Shown here piece by piece: positions 23,531 to 37,900 of a stretch of 64,000 nt of DNA. Both the position numbers and the translations under genes were made by a program. The stretch is from Tubiluchus corallicola (taxonomy: Eukaryota > Priapulida > Priapulimorpha > Priapulimorphida > Tubiluchidae). Location of the stretch: contig JAQGDQ010000063.1 of NCBI GenBank assembly GCA_030141605.1, positions 184,001-248,000 on the forward strand. The letters run 5' to 3'. How positions within the stretch are numbered: position 1 is the first letter of the stretch; each line of letters begins with the position of its first letter. The notes beneath the pieces are model-generated. The model did no database searches. It was not told the origin of the DNA and saw nothing but the letters and a program-made list of their open reading frames with translations.

Positions 23531-26500
23531 TATTATAAGTAGATTTACACAGTGAATTTTGACACTGTAATGTCTAAGCTTGTAGTGATAATGCAGAATA
23601 AACATCACTGCTTAATTAGTTAGGATTTAGCTTAATAACTCATAGCAGTGAATATCTCACATTCTGCTCACATTACTATAAAGGTTTCAGCTTTGAACAA
23701 CTTGACAAAACAAGATCATATTCCATGCACTGTATTTGCTCCAGGATGTTGTTAAAGCAATTCTGGTATAAAAGAAAAATCGTGAAAAAGTGCAGTAAGC
23801 TACAGTCCGCTCATTCTATTAGAACAGTATGTTATTTAAGCATTGCTGAATCACAGCAACAGAAATTCTTTACTTTTTCTCATTTGCATAATTATATTAT
23901 TATTAAATTCACTTGCTTACTGTGAATCTTTATTCTTCCAAAAATGAACTCGTTTTATATAAATAATGTGTGCTAGCATTAATAGCATAAAAGCTATTTA
24001 ACTTTGACATTAAATTAGTAAAATGTGGGAAGATCAGTTTTATAATATGCGTCGTATGGAACTTGCAAATCAGTGATGCGAATATGCCCACTTTCATTTA
24101 AAATTTACAAATTGTGTGCGATTGTTCCAACACAAGGCTATAACAATTTGTTCTCTTGAGTGAAATTTGTTCAACATTGACGAGAATACAGCCAGGGATT
24201 TGTCAGAGCATGGAAATGCAGTAGACTTGAAAACGAAACTAAACTTACGTTATCCTGAAAAGTAGAACTTGAATAAATTTATTGTAGCTTCATTTTATTG
24301 CACTGACCAAGATTTTTACAAAAACCTGCTAACAGTTATATTTATGAGCTCTGCATAACACTGTGCTACGTTTTTGTAGATGCTTTGTAGTTACGCATGT
24401 GTAGTAATTAGTTATGCTGCCAATGTTGGTGCCAATTAGGCGCCAATGTTGATTACATACATGTACATTGTATTTGCTATTTGCAATCAATGAAATTTTT
24501 ATACGGTGCATGTTTAAACAATTGTTTTGTTTTTCTTGAGTTAAAATGGCAACAAGTAGCTTGTCCAATTATTAAAATTATATTTCTTACATGATCACAC
24601 GTTACAACAGTCAGAAATGCAAATTTTTCTTGCATGAACTCCGTTTTCAACAAACACAAGGTTAATTCCAGTTCACCGACTTGCTTCAAATTGTAAGTCA
24701 ACCACATCAGAATAAAAAACATGAAATTGAACGTTAAATTGTTTTACAAAACATGTCAAAATAAACAATAAATTGTAAATGACATCTCTGCTTTTAGTAA
24801 TAAATTTAAGTAACAGATTTTTTTATTAAAAACTACATCATCTATGCTTGATTTAGTATTAAAAATGCATCACAGAAACAATTAGCACGGCATTAATTCT
24901 ATGAATTGTAATAAAAATACTAACCAGGTAAAGAAGTAAATTCACTCTGGTTAAAATACATTCAGAAAGCTCAAACTCGCCTGTTAATTAAATACGATGT
25001 AATCTAGTCTATAAGTTCTCAAATATTTTGCAAAATATTTTCACAGTTCCAGTGATTGATGATGATCGTTAAAAGGTCAAAGGTTAAGTGAACCAGACAA
25101 CGCATTTATGTACACATGCTTTACCCACATGTCACGAGATGGTTGTAGTTGAGACGCGTTGCTGTGGTACACTTAACAGTTGACCTACAGCAAATGCAGG
25201 CGTGCACAACGAAACTGTGAAAAGGCTTATTCACAGCATTCCTCAAGCAAATTCACTTTCAAGCAAATGTCATTGGCAAAACCAGACTATTAATAATGTA
25301 ATGTTATGATATCTAATAGTGCAATGCTCGGTAAGCAGGGACATCAAACTAGATTAGTAAATATAAATGAATTATCAGTTTTATAATGGGCAGATATCCA
25401 CTGGACTGTGTGATTTCACATTTAACACTATATGCATGCACCAAATGAAATCAATTAAAAGACAACAGCAATTGTACCAAAAATAATTCACAATAAAACT
25501 TAGCAAAATAACTAATATCATCATGGCATTTATACTGTATCAAAATTAATCGCAATTACTAAAATCTCAGACATATGAAGAGTGATCACCCGTGAATGTG
25601 AATAGTTTTTGCATTACAATCACTGCACTTGCACGATAATGGTACACAAGCAGATAATGCCAATGTGTAGCAAACAGCGAAAATGGCAGAAATTTTAAGT
25701 TCAAACTAAAAAATACGACAACAGCTCAGTAATTTACGTGTCTTATGTACGTAAATAATTAACTACATAATCGTCATCTTATGATCACATCAACTTGCAT
25801 CATCATCCACTCAAATGCAAATAGAAAAATGAACGCCAGGTTTCATGATAAAAACACAATGTATCACTCTAAAAATAATGACAGTCAACACTTAACAAAA
25901 GGTGCAAAATTAATTTAACTATACCATAGTGTATGTAACCAAATCATTACAAAGAATAAATGATTGTTATGATTTAGACATAAACATGACAGAGTATCAG
26001 AACAAACTGCATATATGACGAAAAAATATACAAAGTAAACATCTCACAGAGTCACAGCCAAACTTTAAAGCACAAGAAAACATGCTTCATAAATTAAACT
26101 TAAAAAGATATTCTTGAAATTTTATGTTACTTACATGCTATCTTATTGCATGCAGAGCTTTTGTATTAACAGTAAGTAGCATAAAACTTGTAAATTCAAA
26201 CTCCCACGATGGACGTTAAGATACAGCCATTTTAACGGAAAGTTGTTTGAAACAAGTGTAGATAACATTGTATAAAGTTTGAAACAATAATAAAAGCATT
26301 CATAGCACACTCTTTGTTAACCAAGCAAAAGTTTAAATACTTTTTATTGTCAATGAGATCAATGTGTTGTGGTGAATCACTGGTGCTCACCGGGATGGCA
26401 ATGCAGTGCCGTTTTACCATGCTGCATGAATACTTAAATTATTCAGAATTTTCCAATTATATAAGTCTTTTAAACAGGTAAGCATAATGCTAAGTAATAT

Positions 26501-26599
26501 AACTTTGTAAGGAAAGTTCTTTGGGATATGCTTTAAATCACCTTTTCCTTCCCGTTAAGTTTTAAAGTTGAATGGCATATTCACTGAGATAATGTACAT
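23531..26599. other. intergenic, nothing recognised
   Basis: About 3 kb of AT-rich DNA between the convergent JMJD6 and MBOAT genes. Only short frames without recognisable motifs occur on either strand. Confidence 0.45.
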
Positions 26600-28200
26600 G
26601 TACAACGTCGAAGCCGATACGGCTAAATCAGTGCAAATCAGATGTCCATGAAACCATCTCTTATCCACGACTTGAACCTTCTTGCATATCCAAGCATCCG
26701 TCTTTCTTCATCGAGTTTTTCGGCACAGTTGTTGACTAGGGATCTCCATGCAGGACGGTCGTGAACTGCGAAAGGCAGCTTGTCCAACATTCCACCTTTC
26801 CTCAGAAAGAACTTCACCTTGTCCTTGAAGCGAAGGAGAGGACGACCAACACTGCGAGAGCCACTGGTTAGTTCTCCATGAAGAAGAGCCTTTGTCGGTC
26901 TCTTATCGTTCATTCTGACCACATGCCCAAACCACCGAAGTTGAGCCTTAGTAAGCGTAACCTCGATATCTTCCATCTTGGCACGAGCCAGCACGTCTTC
27001 GTTTGGCACATAGTCGTCCCAGCGAATACGAAGGATGTGACGCAGATGTCTCTGCTGAACCGCACGAAGAGACCTGACCTGATCTTGATAGAGCGTCCAC
27101 GTTTCCTGACCATAGGAAAGCTGCGGAATGATGCAATGCATGTACACCTGCAGTTTAGTGGCGATGGTAAGGTCATGGTTATCGAAGACACGTTTCCTCA
27201 TACGGCCGAAAGAGCTGGCTGCAGCATTAATTCTTGCATGAAGCTCAGTATCCAATCGAGTATCTGAGCAGATGTAACTTCCGAGATATTTGAACCGTTG
27301 CACACTTCCAAGCTGTTCTCCGTCAATGGTAAAATTGACACTGTCGCTAGAGCCGACACTCATTGTCTCAGTCTTCCTTTTGTTAATGCGCAGTCCCATT
27401 CTCTTTGCAGTTTCATTGTAAATGTCGATGAGATCCTGAAGGTCTTCCGGGTTGTCAGAGAAGATAGCTATGTCATCGGCATATTGCGCTTCACGCAGGA
27501 ACATCATTCGTGTCTTCGTCCTTGCTTTGAGTCGACGTAGGTCAAAAATGTCTCCATCATATCTGAATCGAACATGAATGCTCTTCGTCGAGCCAAGTCT
27601 GCCGAAGGCTACCTGCAAAAGGACTGCAGCGAAAAGTCCGAAAAGAGATGGAGCTAACTTGCAGCCTTGTTTCACACCGCTGTTGTATTCTACAGGATCA
27701 CTAAGCTGGCCATTGACAGAGAGACGCGCTAGCATATCAGTGTGTAGAGCTTTTACCATACTTGTAAATCGATCCGGGCATCCACACTTTGAAAGCACCT
27801 TGTACAGCAATTCGCGATTGACACTGTCAAAAGCCTTTGTAAAGTCGATAAAGGCAATATGCATTGATGTTCTATGCTCTCTCGTTTTCTCCATCAGCTG
27901 ACGAATCGTAAAAATACCATCAATGGTACTGCGATCCCGTCGATACCCTGACTGGGACTCTGGGTAGATACGCTCCAAAATCTTGTCCAGCCGAACGAGA
28001 AGAATGGTGCACTTGGGCAACTCTTGTCTGGCGCGTCCTAGACGCGGGGGTGGATGCTGCGGGAGCAGTAACTAAGTTCAGGCAAGGACCCAGTGGTGCG
28101 GGGTATAGCGCGCCACCCTTGGTCAGGGATACGACTGAAGTCCTCAACGGTTTGACAGGCGGATGAGGAATCTTCACTGAGATACACTTCAAGTTAAACA
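26600..28200 (-). mobile_element. RTE-like LINE insertion (truncated)
   Basis: The GC-rich block extends from about 26600 to about 28200, beyond the reverse transcriptase on both sides. The part at 28030-28190 shows no RT similarity and may be rearranged element sequence. Boundaries are set by composition, not by a target duplication, which I could not find. Confidence 0.65.
26638..28071 (-). pseudogene. 5'-truncated RTE-like reverse transcriptase, open for about 477 codons
   Basis: One uninterrupted minus-strand frame reads a non-LTR reverse transcriptase. It starts mid-domain at PESQSGYRRDRSTIDGIF. It continues through AFIDFTKAFDSVNRELLYKV, NSGVKQGCKLAPSLFGLF and the catalytic AQYADDIAIFSD, with the thumb block RFKYLGSYI. 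The C-terminal block is QLRWFGHVVRM, ending at the TGA at 26638-26640. These blocks are typical of RTE-type LINE proteins. The endonuclease and first RT motifs are missing, and the open frame begins after a TAG at 28072-28074 without a proper start codon, so it is a truncated insertion. The absence of internal stops suggests it is young. The segment is clearly GC-richer than its surroundings. Confidence 0.85.
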
Positions 28201-28998
28201 CTGGATAACATAAAAGAAATTCTGACAACAGCTACTGATTATAAACGGTATCAACAAGATGGACATGTCATTTTCGCATACACAAGCGACGAATACACTA
28301 CTTGTAAAACCAAAACCTGAACATGCTACATAATAAGCAATATATTAACAGTTAATAAACATACTCAGTACAATACCTTGGGAAAAACTCATGTACAAAT
28401 TGGAAAAATTATGAAAATAGTTGTATACTAAAAGACAAAATTTACAATTGGGAGATGATTGAGTGACTAACTAAAAGCCCAGAGTACCACAAACGGTTTA
28501 CTAAACTACGAACAAGATCTTAACTTTTCTTAAAAATATATAATATTAATAATCATTGCCTATATTCACAAGCAAACTAAATTATACATTTACATACTGA
28601 ATGCACTTCAATGTTGTGCTATTGTATCACTCATAAAAATATGTCTAAGTTACAATAATTGCCTATCATTAACTAATGACTTTTGCCACGAGTAAGTAAC
28701 ACAGCTGGTAATCAATTCTTAGTATTGCACACTGAACAGCTTGAAACATTACAAATAACATCATTTGTACATATTTCTAATTTGTTCAAGAGCTGCAAGT
28801 TGCATTTTTTCATTTTTTCCTGTCAGTAACTCTTTTCTACAAACACAAATAATACTGCAATATTCTAGCTAGGATTGCCTTCTAATATTACTTATGATCA
28901 CATAATAACTTTCACAAATTTAGGTGAATTACAAACACAGTGATCACTGAAAATCAATCACCTTTCTAAAAGTGTTCAAATTGCACACTAACATCAAT
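28201..28998. other. intergenic, probable MBOAT 3' untranslated region
   Basis: AT-rich sequence downstream of the MBOAT stop codon (minus strand). No clear AATAAA on the minus strand was found close by, so the transcript end is undetermined. Confidence 0.35.
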
Positions 28999-31900
28999 CT
29001 ACTCGGTCGCATTGCCGTTCACCTCCGTTTGCTTTCTTGCGCGATCTCTTTTTGGTGGCACCACGATCGGCAGCATGAAGGCTGCCAAAAATGCCAATAT
29101 GTGCAAATAAAAATAGAAACATCTGGAAGAGATATAAACTGCTTTAAGCAAAAATGAGCAATCAAAAAAATAGTAATGATGAAGATGATGATAATAATGA
29201 TGTATTTATTTATAAAGCGCTCTTTCAATAAAAACAAATTCAAAGGCACTGTAAAATTAAAAATATACAGATAAAATACTAACTATAAAACAATTAGACC
29301 TATCTATAAATCATAAATAATCTACAAAATATTCACCACTTATATACCACTTAAAAAGACGAGTTTTCAGTTTTTTAAAGGAATTTAAAGAGCATTCTCT
29401 AATTTTAATTGGTAGCTTATTCCAGCACTTTGTCACGATGCTAGAAAATCCTAACTTTCTTTTTATTAAAGCAAAGACTTTCTTTTTATTAAAAGGTACA
29501 AGAAAAACAAGCTGTAAAGAGGTAAAAGAAAAAGAGACACACTGTGACAAAAACGGGGAAATAGACTTTTTGTAGGAAAAAAGTCATCTGAAAAACTGTT
29601 GTTGTCTGAAAAATGTTACATAGTTGCACAGTGGACTCTGCTGAATGCTAAATGAACACTACAACCAAGTTTTTATAATTTAATTTACCTGTAAATCTGA
29701 AGAGAGGGCCAGAACTGTAGTAGTACAAAGGGAAAAGTAGCATAAGCCATTGTGAGACGGCACCAAGAAAATGTTAACACATGATACAGCAACATTGTGT
29801 ACTTTGACCTTTGAAAATACGGCCGGACACTTCTACGCACCTGCAAATACATTACATACTTATTAACTGGAGTTTAATATTACAACCGGTTATAACATGT
29901 TCAGTGTTGATAAACTTTCATGTCTTAATATTTATGTTTCTAGAAAAATAACCTGAAATTACATTCAATCAAAATAGATGTTGAGTAGTTACTATTCTAT
30001 TGTGAATTTATTTACAATATCTTACAGCTCCTATTAATTTATCAACTGCTTGTACGTGTGAAGTCTTCTTCTTCTTCAGTTGCTCTAAACATGTTTTGTA
30101 GACATTAAGCCTCTATCCTTTATTAGAGCACCCCATTGTTTCATGCCTGCAGCTAAAATTTTCAACTCCTGTTGTTAGGTTTGGTCTCAGCTTTTCTAAA
30201 TCTTTATTAATTCTTGATGTCTAAGTTGTTTTTGGTTTGCCTGGAGTTTGTTTAGTAGTTTTCATCACCTCGTTTAATGCTAATCTTACTGGTGTTGTTT
30301 CTGGCAATCTCATTAAAAGTCCTACCAATCATAATCTTCTGATTCTGATTTTAGTACTGTAATGTTCTTCTTTCATTCTGTTATACAGCTGTTCATTTGA
30401 AACGATATACATTTGAAATCGAGACAACAAAAAAACCACAGTACGCTTGCATTTTATGTTAGAAAATTCATTAAATACATACCGAACGGGCAGCCAATGT
30501 AATAATAGCTCCACTTCCAAACGTTAGGTAGTAGCCGGGATAGAAGCCATGCCAGTATGCAGACAGGACATAGGTAGCAAGTGTTTTAGAAAACGGAGCA
30601 CGATCATAAGCTACCATACGAAGCCATGTCATAGTTTGAGTATTCCAAGCTTGCAAGGCATCTCGAAAACTTAAACTGAACTAAAGAAGAAAAGACAACG
30701 CAATAAAAATAAATTAACTTCAAGTGTCAAAGACTAAATAGAAACTAAATTATCACTTCTTCACTTAAAATAATAAGTTAAACTGTGACATACCCGAGAA
30801 AGTGATATTGTTTTTAGTAACACAATCTGAACTCTAATCGGTAAACTCATGTTTATAACAGCATAACATAAACTGGTAGATGGAGTTAAAGTAGTTATAG
30901 TGAGGTAATCATTGAAGCTTTTCAGTACGATACACTTAATTGGTTATTATGAAGGATTATTTCATTGAGGAATTGTGCAAGGCAATTTAAATGAGTGATC
31001 TGGTGGAATCAGAAGTGAAGGTGGTACTGCTGCTAAACCTGGAACAATTTTGTAGATCATAATAAATCATTGACTCCTTCTGGGTATGATCTCTGTCAGT
31101 TTGGAAAGTTACATCATGTTTCTATGCTACCGTATTCTTCATAGTCGTTTAGTGTGAAACTCTTTGTATATCTATAGATCCCAAGCATGTGTTTATAAAC
31201 TGAGCATACCAGATCAAACTACTGTTATTCCATTTTATGCTTGAAGCAGGTAGACTTCTTTACAAAGTACAAATTACTTTACTTAAAAAACATTGCAGTA
31301 AATTTGACTCTGCTGACATACTGTGTTACTGAATCTATACAATGGTACTTGTATAAGCTTTTAAAGATGAGATAAAGTGATCAATTTACATTTATTTATT
31401 TTTCTATAGCATACCATTTATTTACATGTTCTTTACAATATATACAATATAAACATTGAACGCTAAAATTACATGAAATTATATAAACTATGTAAATTAG
31501 AAAACTTACTTCAAAGTCAAATATATGCACATTGGAAGTTAAGTCCCACTTTTCTCTACCAAATTTGTCGAAACCGTTAAAGCCCAAACCGCTAGCATTG
31601 CACACAACATCAGCTGTAATCAAATAGGTGGTTATGAATTAGTCTGGTATTTGTTAAAGATGATTATGTAACAATACAGCATTTTGTCACAAAAAGTGCT
31701 GCATTATACAACAAATCACAAAATTCGCCATTGTGGTTGCCATAATTTTTCGCATATACTACAGTCAACATGTAACACAAAATGACAAACTATGTAACAA
31801 GCTAAAAGCTAATGTAAAATTGCTCATGGTTTATGATGGGCCTTGTCATACTGTGAGCAGGACAGTGTTTATTATTTGACTCGTGACTAATTATCACGAC

Positions 31901-34900
31901 TAAGCCAGGTCCGTGTCTGTGATTTACTTATGTTGAAGTGAGTAACTTATTGTGATTTTCACATTTTGTCCCATATCTCGGGCCTCTTAAACAAATCTCG
32001 CCAGTGTAACCATACCATTGTCTGAGCCCTTATGCAAGCCATCTAACATACAAATTTCATGGTTCTAGGTACTTCTTGAGAGTTCTACAATTTTAGGATT
32101 ATTCAACGTTATGACTTGATATCTCACAAAACAAAAAATGAGAATATGGGTTCTGTCAGAATCCACTGTTTACAGATTAAAATCACCTTAGATAGAAAGG
32201 ATATAAAATAATAACAGATATATATACTTACACATGGTCCAAGCAAAGTAATATCTGAACCTGGTAACACTTGTCGCTGCTATAATGTAAGCTGTTTTCG
32301 CCAGGAAACCAGTATTGTATACAAAATCGACATCTACAGTAATAAATGAATAAGTTAAACAAGTATCTATGGCATAAATTGCAAAGAATGTTCAAGTGAG
32401 TAAACTGGAAACTACATATCAGAAGTTTCTCACTACGAACACATACGTTTGTGATTGGTAGTCAAATTCTGACGAAGATAAATATGAATTGTGAAATTGT
32501 AATGATTAATAAGGTATTGATAAAAATATTCAGAGCAGTGGTAATCTAGCTACATTATCATTATTGAAGAATTTAAATTTCAAAAATGATCTTGGACATC
32601 TAATAAAAATGAGTTTATGACATGGTTTCGATTTGTGAATTTCGTTATGCCCAGTATCTAGTAGTGATGTAGAATAGTAGTAACAATGACAATAATAGTA
32701 ATTAGGATAGTAATGAATTGCTGTCAGCACTAGAACGAAAAAATATAATCAAATGTGAAATAATGAGATATTAAGTGTGAAATGAAAATACGATGATTAT
32801 CATTAGAAAATGAATTAAAAACAAAAGGTATGAAAAGTGAATTACACTATATACAGATATGCAGTGTACACTGTACAGGTTATACTTACCTAAGAGACGT
32901 TCAATAGGAAAGAGAGGCACTATTCTTAAATTAACAAAGACTAGACAAGCTACAAGTAAGAGTTTCATCAGAACTGCTTCCTGTAAATAATATAAGTGGT
33001 TGATAAGTTACAAGAACTCTTACGAATAAATGAAGGATATTCAACAAAATGCATATAATAAATAAAACGTATGAAAAAGTGATGCAGCACTACATTAAAC
33101 CCACAATGAAAACAGCAAACAGTGTATAAACAGAGATCAATAAAACAGACAATCACTGTATAATATTGAAATATTGTGTAAGATGTTTTGCAGACTCACC
33201 TAATACAAATCAACTAGTCAGCTGAAGAAAACAAGCACAAGAATTCACATGCAAGACAATCATTTTCTGTTATTTTACTCTTGTTTATAATATTGGTCAT
33301 TTTAACTAATTTTGAAGCTCAAACATTAAAACATTGTGCACTAACTACCAATGTATATGTTTTACACTGTTGTGCTCAAATTAAAAAAATAGCAACTGCG
33401 CACCAAATATTCTGTATCTTATAATAATTAAAAATTCAAGTTACTTACTGTTGGAGAAGGCTCATTTCTATAATGGACGTCTTTATTTACTGCTCCCTGC
33501 AAAACAAAGTACTAAAAGTGAACAACAAACAAACAAAACATAAAAAACTGGAATTTATGAAGCTGAAATGTAAAATAGTTCAAACGTATTTATAAAAAGG
33601 CTAGTTTAATATTCTTTGTGTTTTAATACTGTACCAGCCAAATCCTGCAAAAGAATTTTGCACATAAACTCACAACAACAATCCACGCCACACCACTCAA
33701 AATACACCACACCACCCACACCATACCACAACACGACACCACCCACACCATAGCACGCCACACTACACAACCGCCCACCACCCCACTCACACCACATCAC
33801 ACCATACCATACCACAACACCACACCACCCACAACAAACCACACCCACCACACTACACGAACACTGCCCACACCACGCTGCCTACACCCTACCAGATTAT
33901 ACACACCACATCACCCACACCACACCACTCAGATCTCACTAAACCACACCCCTCACACCACTCCACCAACCCACACACAACCAACCACCCCAGCACACCA
34001 TCCATAGCACAACACCCACAGCACAACACCCACACCACACCACTCAGACCTCGCTAAACCACACCTATCACACCACTCCACCAACCCACACACAACCAAC
34101 CACACCATCCACAGCACAACACCCACAGCACAACACCACCACCACACCACACAACACCCACCACATCACACGGTGATTATGATGTTCATGGCGATAATGA
34201 TGATGACGCCAACGATGATGACACTTACAGCACCAGCACCACAGCACAGTATTACAGCGAAACCATTCAGAACATTTTGCACAATGGTGAAACTGTGTGC
34301 TACAAAAAATGCTCTTAGTCTGCCTACCAATGATCAATAATGTACGGACATTCCACATAGTTTTGTTTGCTGCTTCTCAAATGATAATAGGCTAGCACAA
34401 CTTACATGTAAAATCTACAACACAGTAGAATGGCAGGTGACAATAATGCCTGGAACAGCCGCGAAATTTATCAAACTCAAAGACAGTGGATGTCCCAAAT
34501 AGCGTGCAGCTTAGGGGGGTTGAAAAGAACTTTGAAATACAACCTTCCCGTTTCGTTTAGTGGACTTCTCTCCTAGTAAAACCTTCAACATTTTGTAGAT
34601 CATTTCGTACTCTTTCTGTGAGTTATTTCTGCTTATTTTTTCTCAACACGCCCAAACAGTGGCACAAATTGACTTTTTCTAGAAGCTGTTTGAGCAATTT
34701 TCAGCAAAATTTGTGTGACTGAGTCCGGGGAAAATGCCCATAGCAAGTATTAGTGGATATCCCGTGAAATCTAAATATGACTATTACACCCACCATTGAA
34801 TGGGCTATTCAACCATTACCAGCACCGCCCTCGGCAGGTTCCTGTTCTCTAGAAATAAGAGGTATAAGTTTTGCAATTTTTTGCGAAAAACGGTCAAAAA

Positions 34901-37900
34901 GGGCATTCTTTGGAGGTTTTTTGCCCCACCTGTTCCTACCGGTGGGTCCGATTCGAAAAATTAACGCCCAGGTGTGAACCCTTGGGTGGAGACCTTTCAT
35001 TTGACGTATAGATCGCCGAGAATGGTGCAGTCGTCGGAGCTGTAGCCTTGTTGGTTATATATCTAATGATAATCCTAATTCTAATGCCATTATGATGATA
35101 CAATTTGTTAAAACAATAGTTCTACAATAGAGCAACATGTGCAAGATGGGCGATAAAGGTAAGACCACAGAAGAAAGTTTGGAGAAACTTAGATGGCACA
35201 TTTCTGTCGTACTCCATTCAACTTTCTGCATTCCAGGCACAAGAAAATGACAAAAGCTAGCTTAAGCATTTCAATTCATTAGATCACAAGGAGAAGAAAC
35301 AATGATGCACCAATATCAAAGCAATATTAAAGTTTCAATAATAACACTATTATGTAGTATGCACTAAACCGCAAAATATTTTCTTTGAACTACAGTTATG
35401 ATACGTTAAGAAAGTTCATAAAAGTAATTCAGTAAGTAAAGTAAAGTAAAGTAATTCATAAAGTAAATGCTTTAAATTAACTTACATTTTTCTCAATATT
35501 ATGGACGTATCGACCATGTATAAAGTCCATGTAATCTGAGTATAGGATCCCCGGTCCAGCCAGGATAGTTTGAAAGTGAAACAGATAACTAAGAAATTCT
35601 AGCACACTCGGTAATTTCCTGTTAAAATAAATTTAAAAAAAATTACATATGCCAGATACCATAAATAAACTCCCAAGCAAGTTGTCTTGGGAGAGATGCT
35701 CTGCTTTAGTTTTCTTGATCATTCTATTGCACCAGGCTGGGTTTACACATTGAGGAATAGCAGCCAAAATGCAAATCCTGGTTCTTCATGATGAGTGTGG
35801 AATCTGGTGGTGTAGCGGTGTCCAGCTTGGATGGGGTGTGCAGCTTTAATGAGTTTGTGTTGTTTGGGTTTGTAAAAAAAATATAGCAATGCTTAGCAAT
35901 ATACTAAGTTAATTGAGATCCGTGTTATATCTTTATCTTCCAACTGAATCATGGTACCTTAAACTATTATAATAATTGTATTCAACAAATAACTAAATGC
36001 CTAATGAAGTCAAGCATTGTAACAGAATATCATTATTAAAAGCTAGATATTTGTATTACTACTACAACAATTATCAATAGTTACACATCTGTAAACATAT
36101 AAGTAAACCTTTAAATTGTTTGTTATAGCCAGCAAATGTTTTCTGCACTTATGGCGCGTTCAGACTAGAGAATTTCTCTCGTAAGTTATTCTGCAAGTTC
36201 TCTCTGAGAGTAAACTTGCAAATGTGAACGGCTTTGCAAGATATCTCGCAAGTTCTTTTTGAGAGTAAACTTACACAAGAACTCTCAGCAACTCATGGTG
36301 AGTTTGTAATAACTTGTGAAGAGAACTTGCAAAGCTGGTCACACTTGCGTGTTTACTCTCAGAGAGAACTTGCGTGAGAGCTTACGACAGACGCGCCATT
36401 TAATTACATTCCAGACTAACCTATCAGTATGATGCCTCCAGCATAAGTGCTGATGAGAAATGACTGCCAACAATTTTAAGCACACGGATACAATCAAGAG
36501 ATACAGCTTAACCTGCTTTCAAATCTAATATTAAGATGAATAATAAAAAAATGAATAATGTTAAAAACTTTCTTTTCACATGAGCCAAATAAGAGACTGG
36601 AATCTCTTAAGATATCATTTGTAATTTTGCACAAATGCTAAACTAATGACCGCCTTCCCGCAATGATATTTTCATGGTAAAACTGAATTTCTCCAAATGC
36701 ATTTAAATTTTCATTCCAGTTTTGTATCTTATCAGTGGTGACTTTTAATATCAGAATGTTAACTAGTGGACATGACAAACAACAAAGATAAACTACAAAT
36801 GAACACTAAGCAGACCTCACTGCACGTTGTTTTTGATCCTGAGTAAGTTGTTCTTCTTTGACACTCATACCGTCATGGTAACTAAATGCTAACGATGTCG
36901 ACTTCTGTGTCATAATCATGAATGGACTGCAAAAACAAAAATTGTATATAGAAAATTCTTTTCACATAAAGGGTGATTTAAGTCTCTCATCAACCAAAAA
37001 CGTTCATCTTGTGACAAACACCTACTCAGTAGGTGAGATTTTTTTAGTCTATGTTCAAGTTTTGCACTGCTTTTTTTCCAACCACAAACTGATTCTAGAG
37101 CATACATGTAAAATAATTCCATGGCTAGAAAATAGCAAGTTATATAGGTGAGAATTTTAAAATCACTTCAGTAGACTTATGAAGCCAAGTTTGATGCCAC
37201 TAAAATTCTCGTTAATTGTACACTTAGCAACCAATTGTGATTTGGTTTTGTTGTCACTGATATGAACTTTTAACAAATTTTAATAACACTGAAGAACTTT
37301 TCAAACACTCAATTTCAAAATCCAGACAAGAATCCAAACGATATGTTTAAGAAGCATGTTTGGAAATCAACATCAAAAGAAATAACAGGCAAGTTTTGTC
37401 ATTGATCTGTTTATCAGTAGAAGTGACAGATTCTTCCACACAAGACTAAATTTTTCTAGTGTTAAACTGTTCAAAGGGGAAGAAAAGTATGTCCCATAAA
37501 GCTTTTCATATAAATTATGTTACATACATCATGCTCACTTGCTTTGAAAGGCTTATGCAAGTAGAAAAAAATTCTCAGTAATATAAAATGTTTGCACCAA
37601 CTGGTAAAACATTGCTGACTCACCTTCCCAGTTTTTATCACTGACTCACCAAAAACATATTGTTAATCTTACTCATAAGATACAGCAATTTATGCTTTTT
37701 TGCTTTTATTAGTGAAGTGTAATCTACGAATGCTCTGATTATTTTTCAAACTTTACGCAATGTTATCTAAACTTGTTTCAAATGACCTACCGCCAATACG
37801 GTTGCACCTAACGGAGACAGCGATAGTTAAAATTTTCAAGTTTAATACAACGTTGCTGCTGATACAAGCTCAGTGCACAATAAGACAGTATGTATGTGAT

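Noticed and set aside
26878-27901. Several + and - frames of 60-129 codons
   Set aside because: Shadows of the minus-strand RTE-like reverse transcriptase in other frames.
33606-34358. Gly/Trp/Cys/Val-rich minus frames
   Set aside because: Low-complexity translation of the C/A-rich tract.
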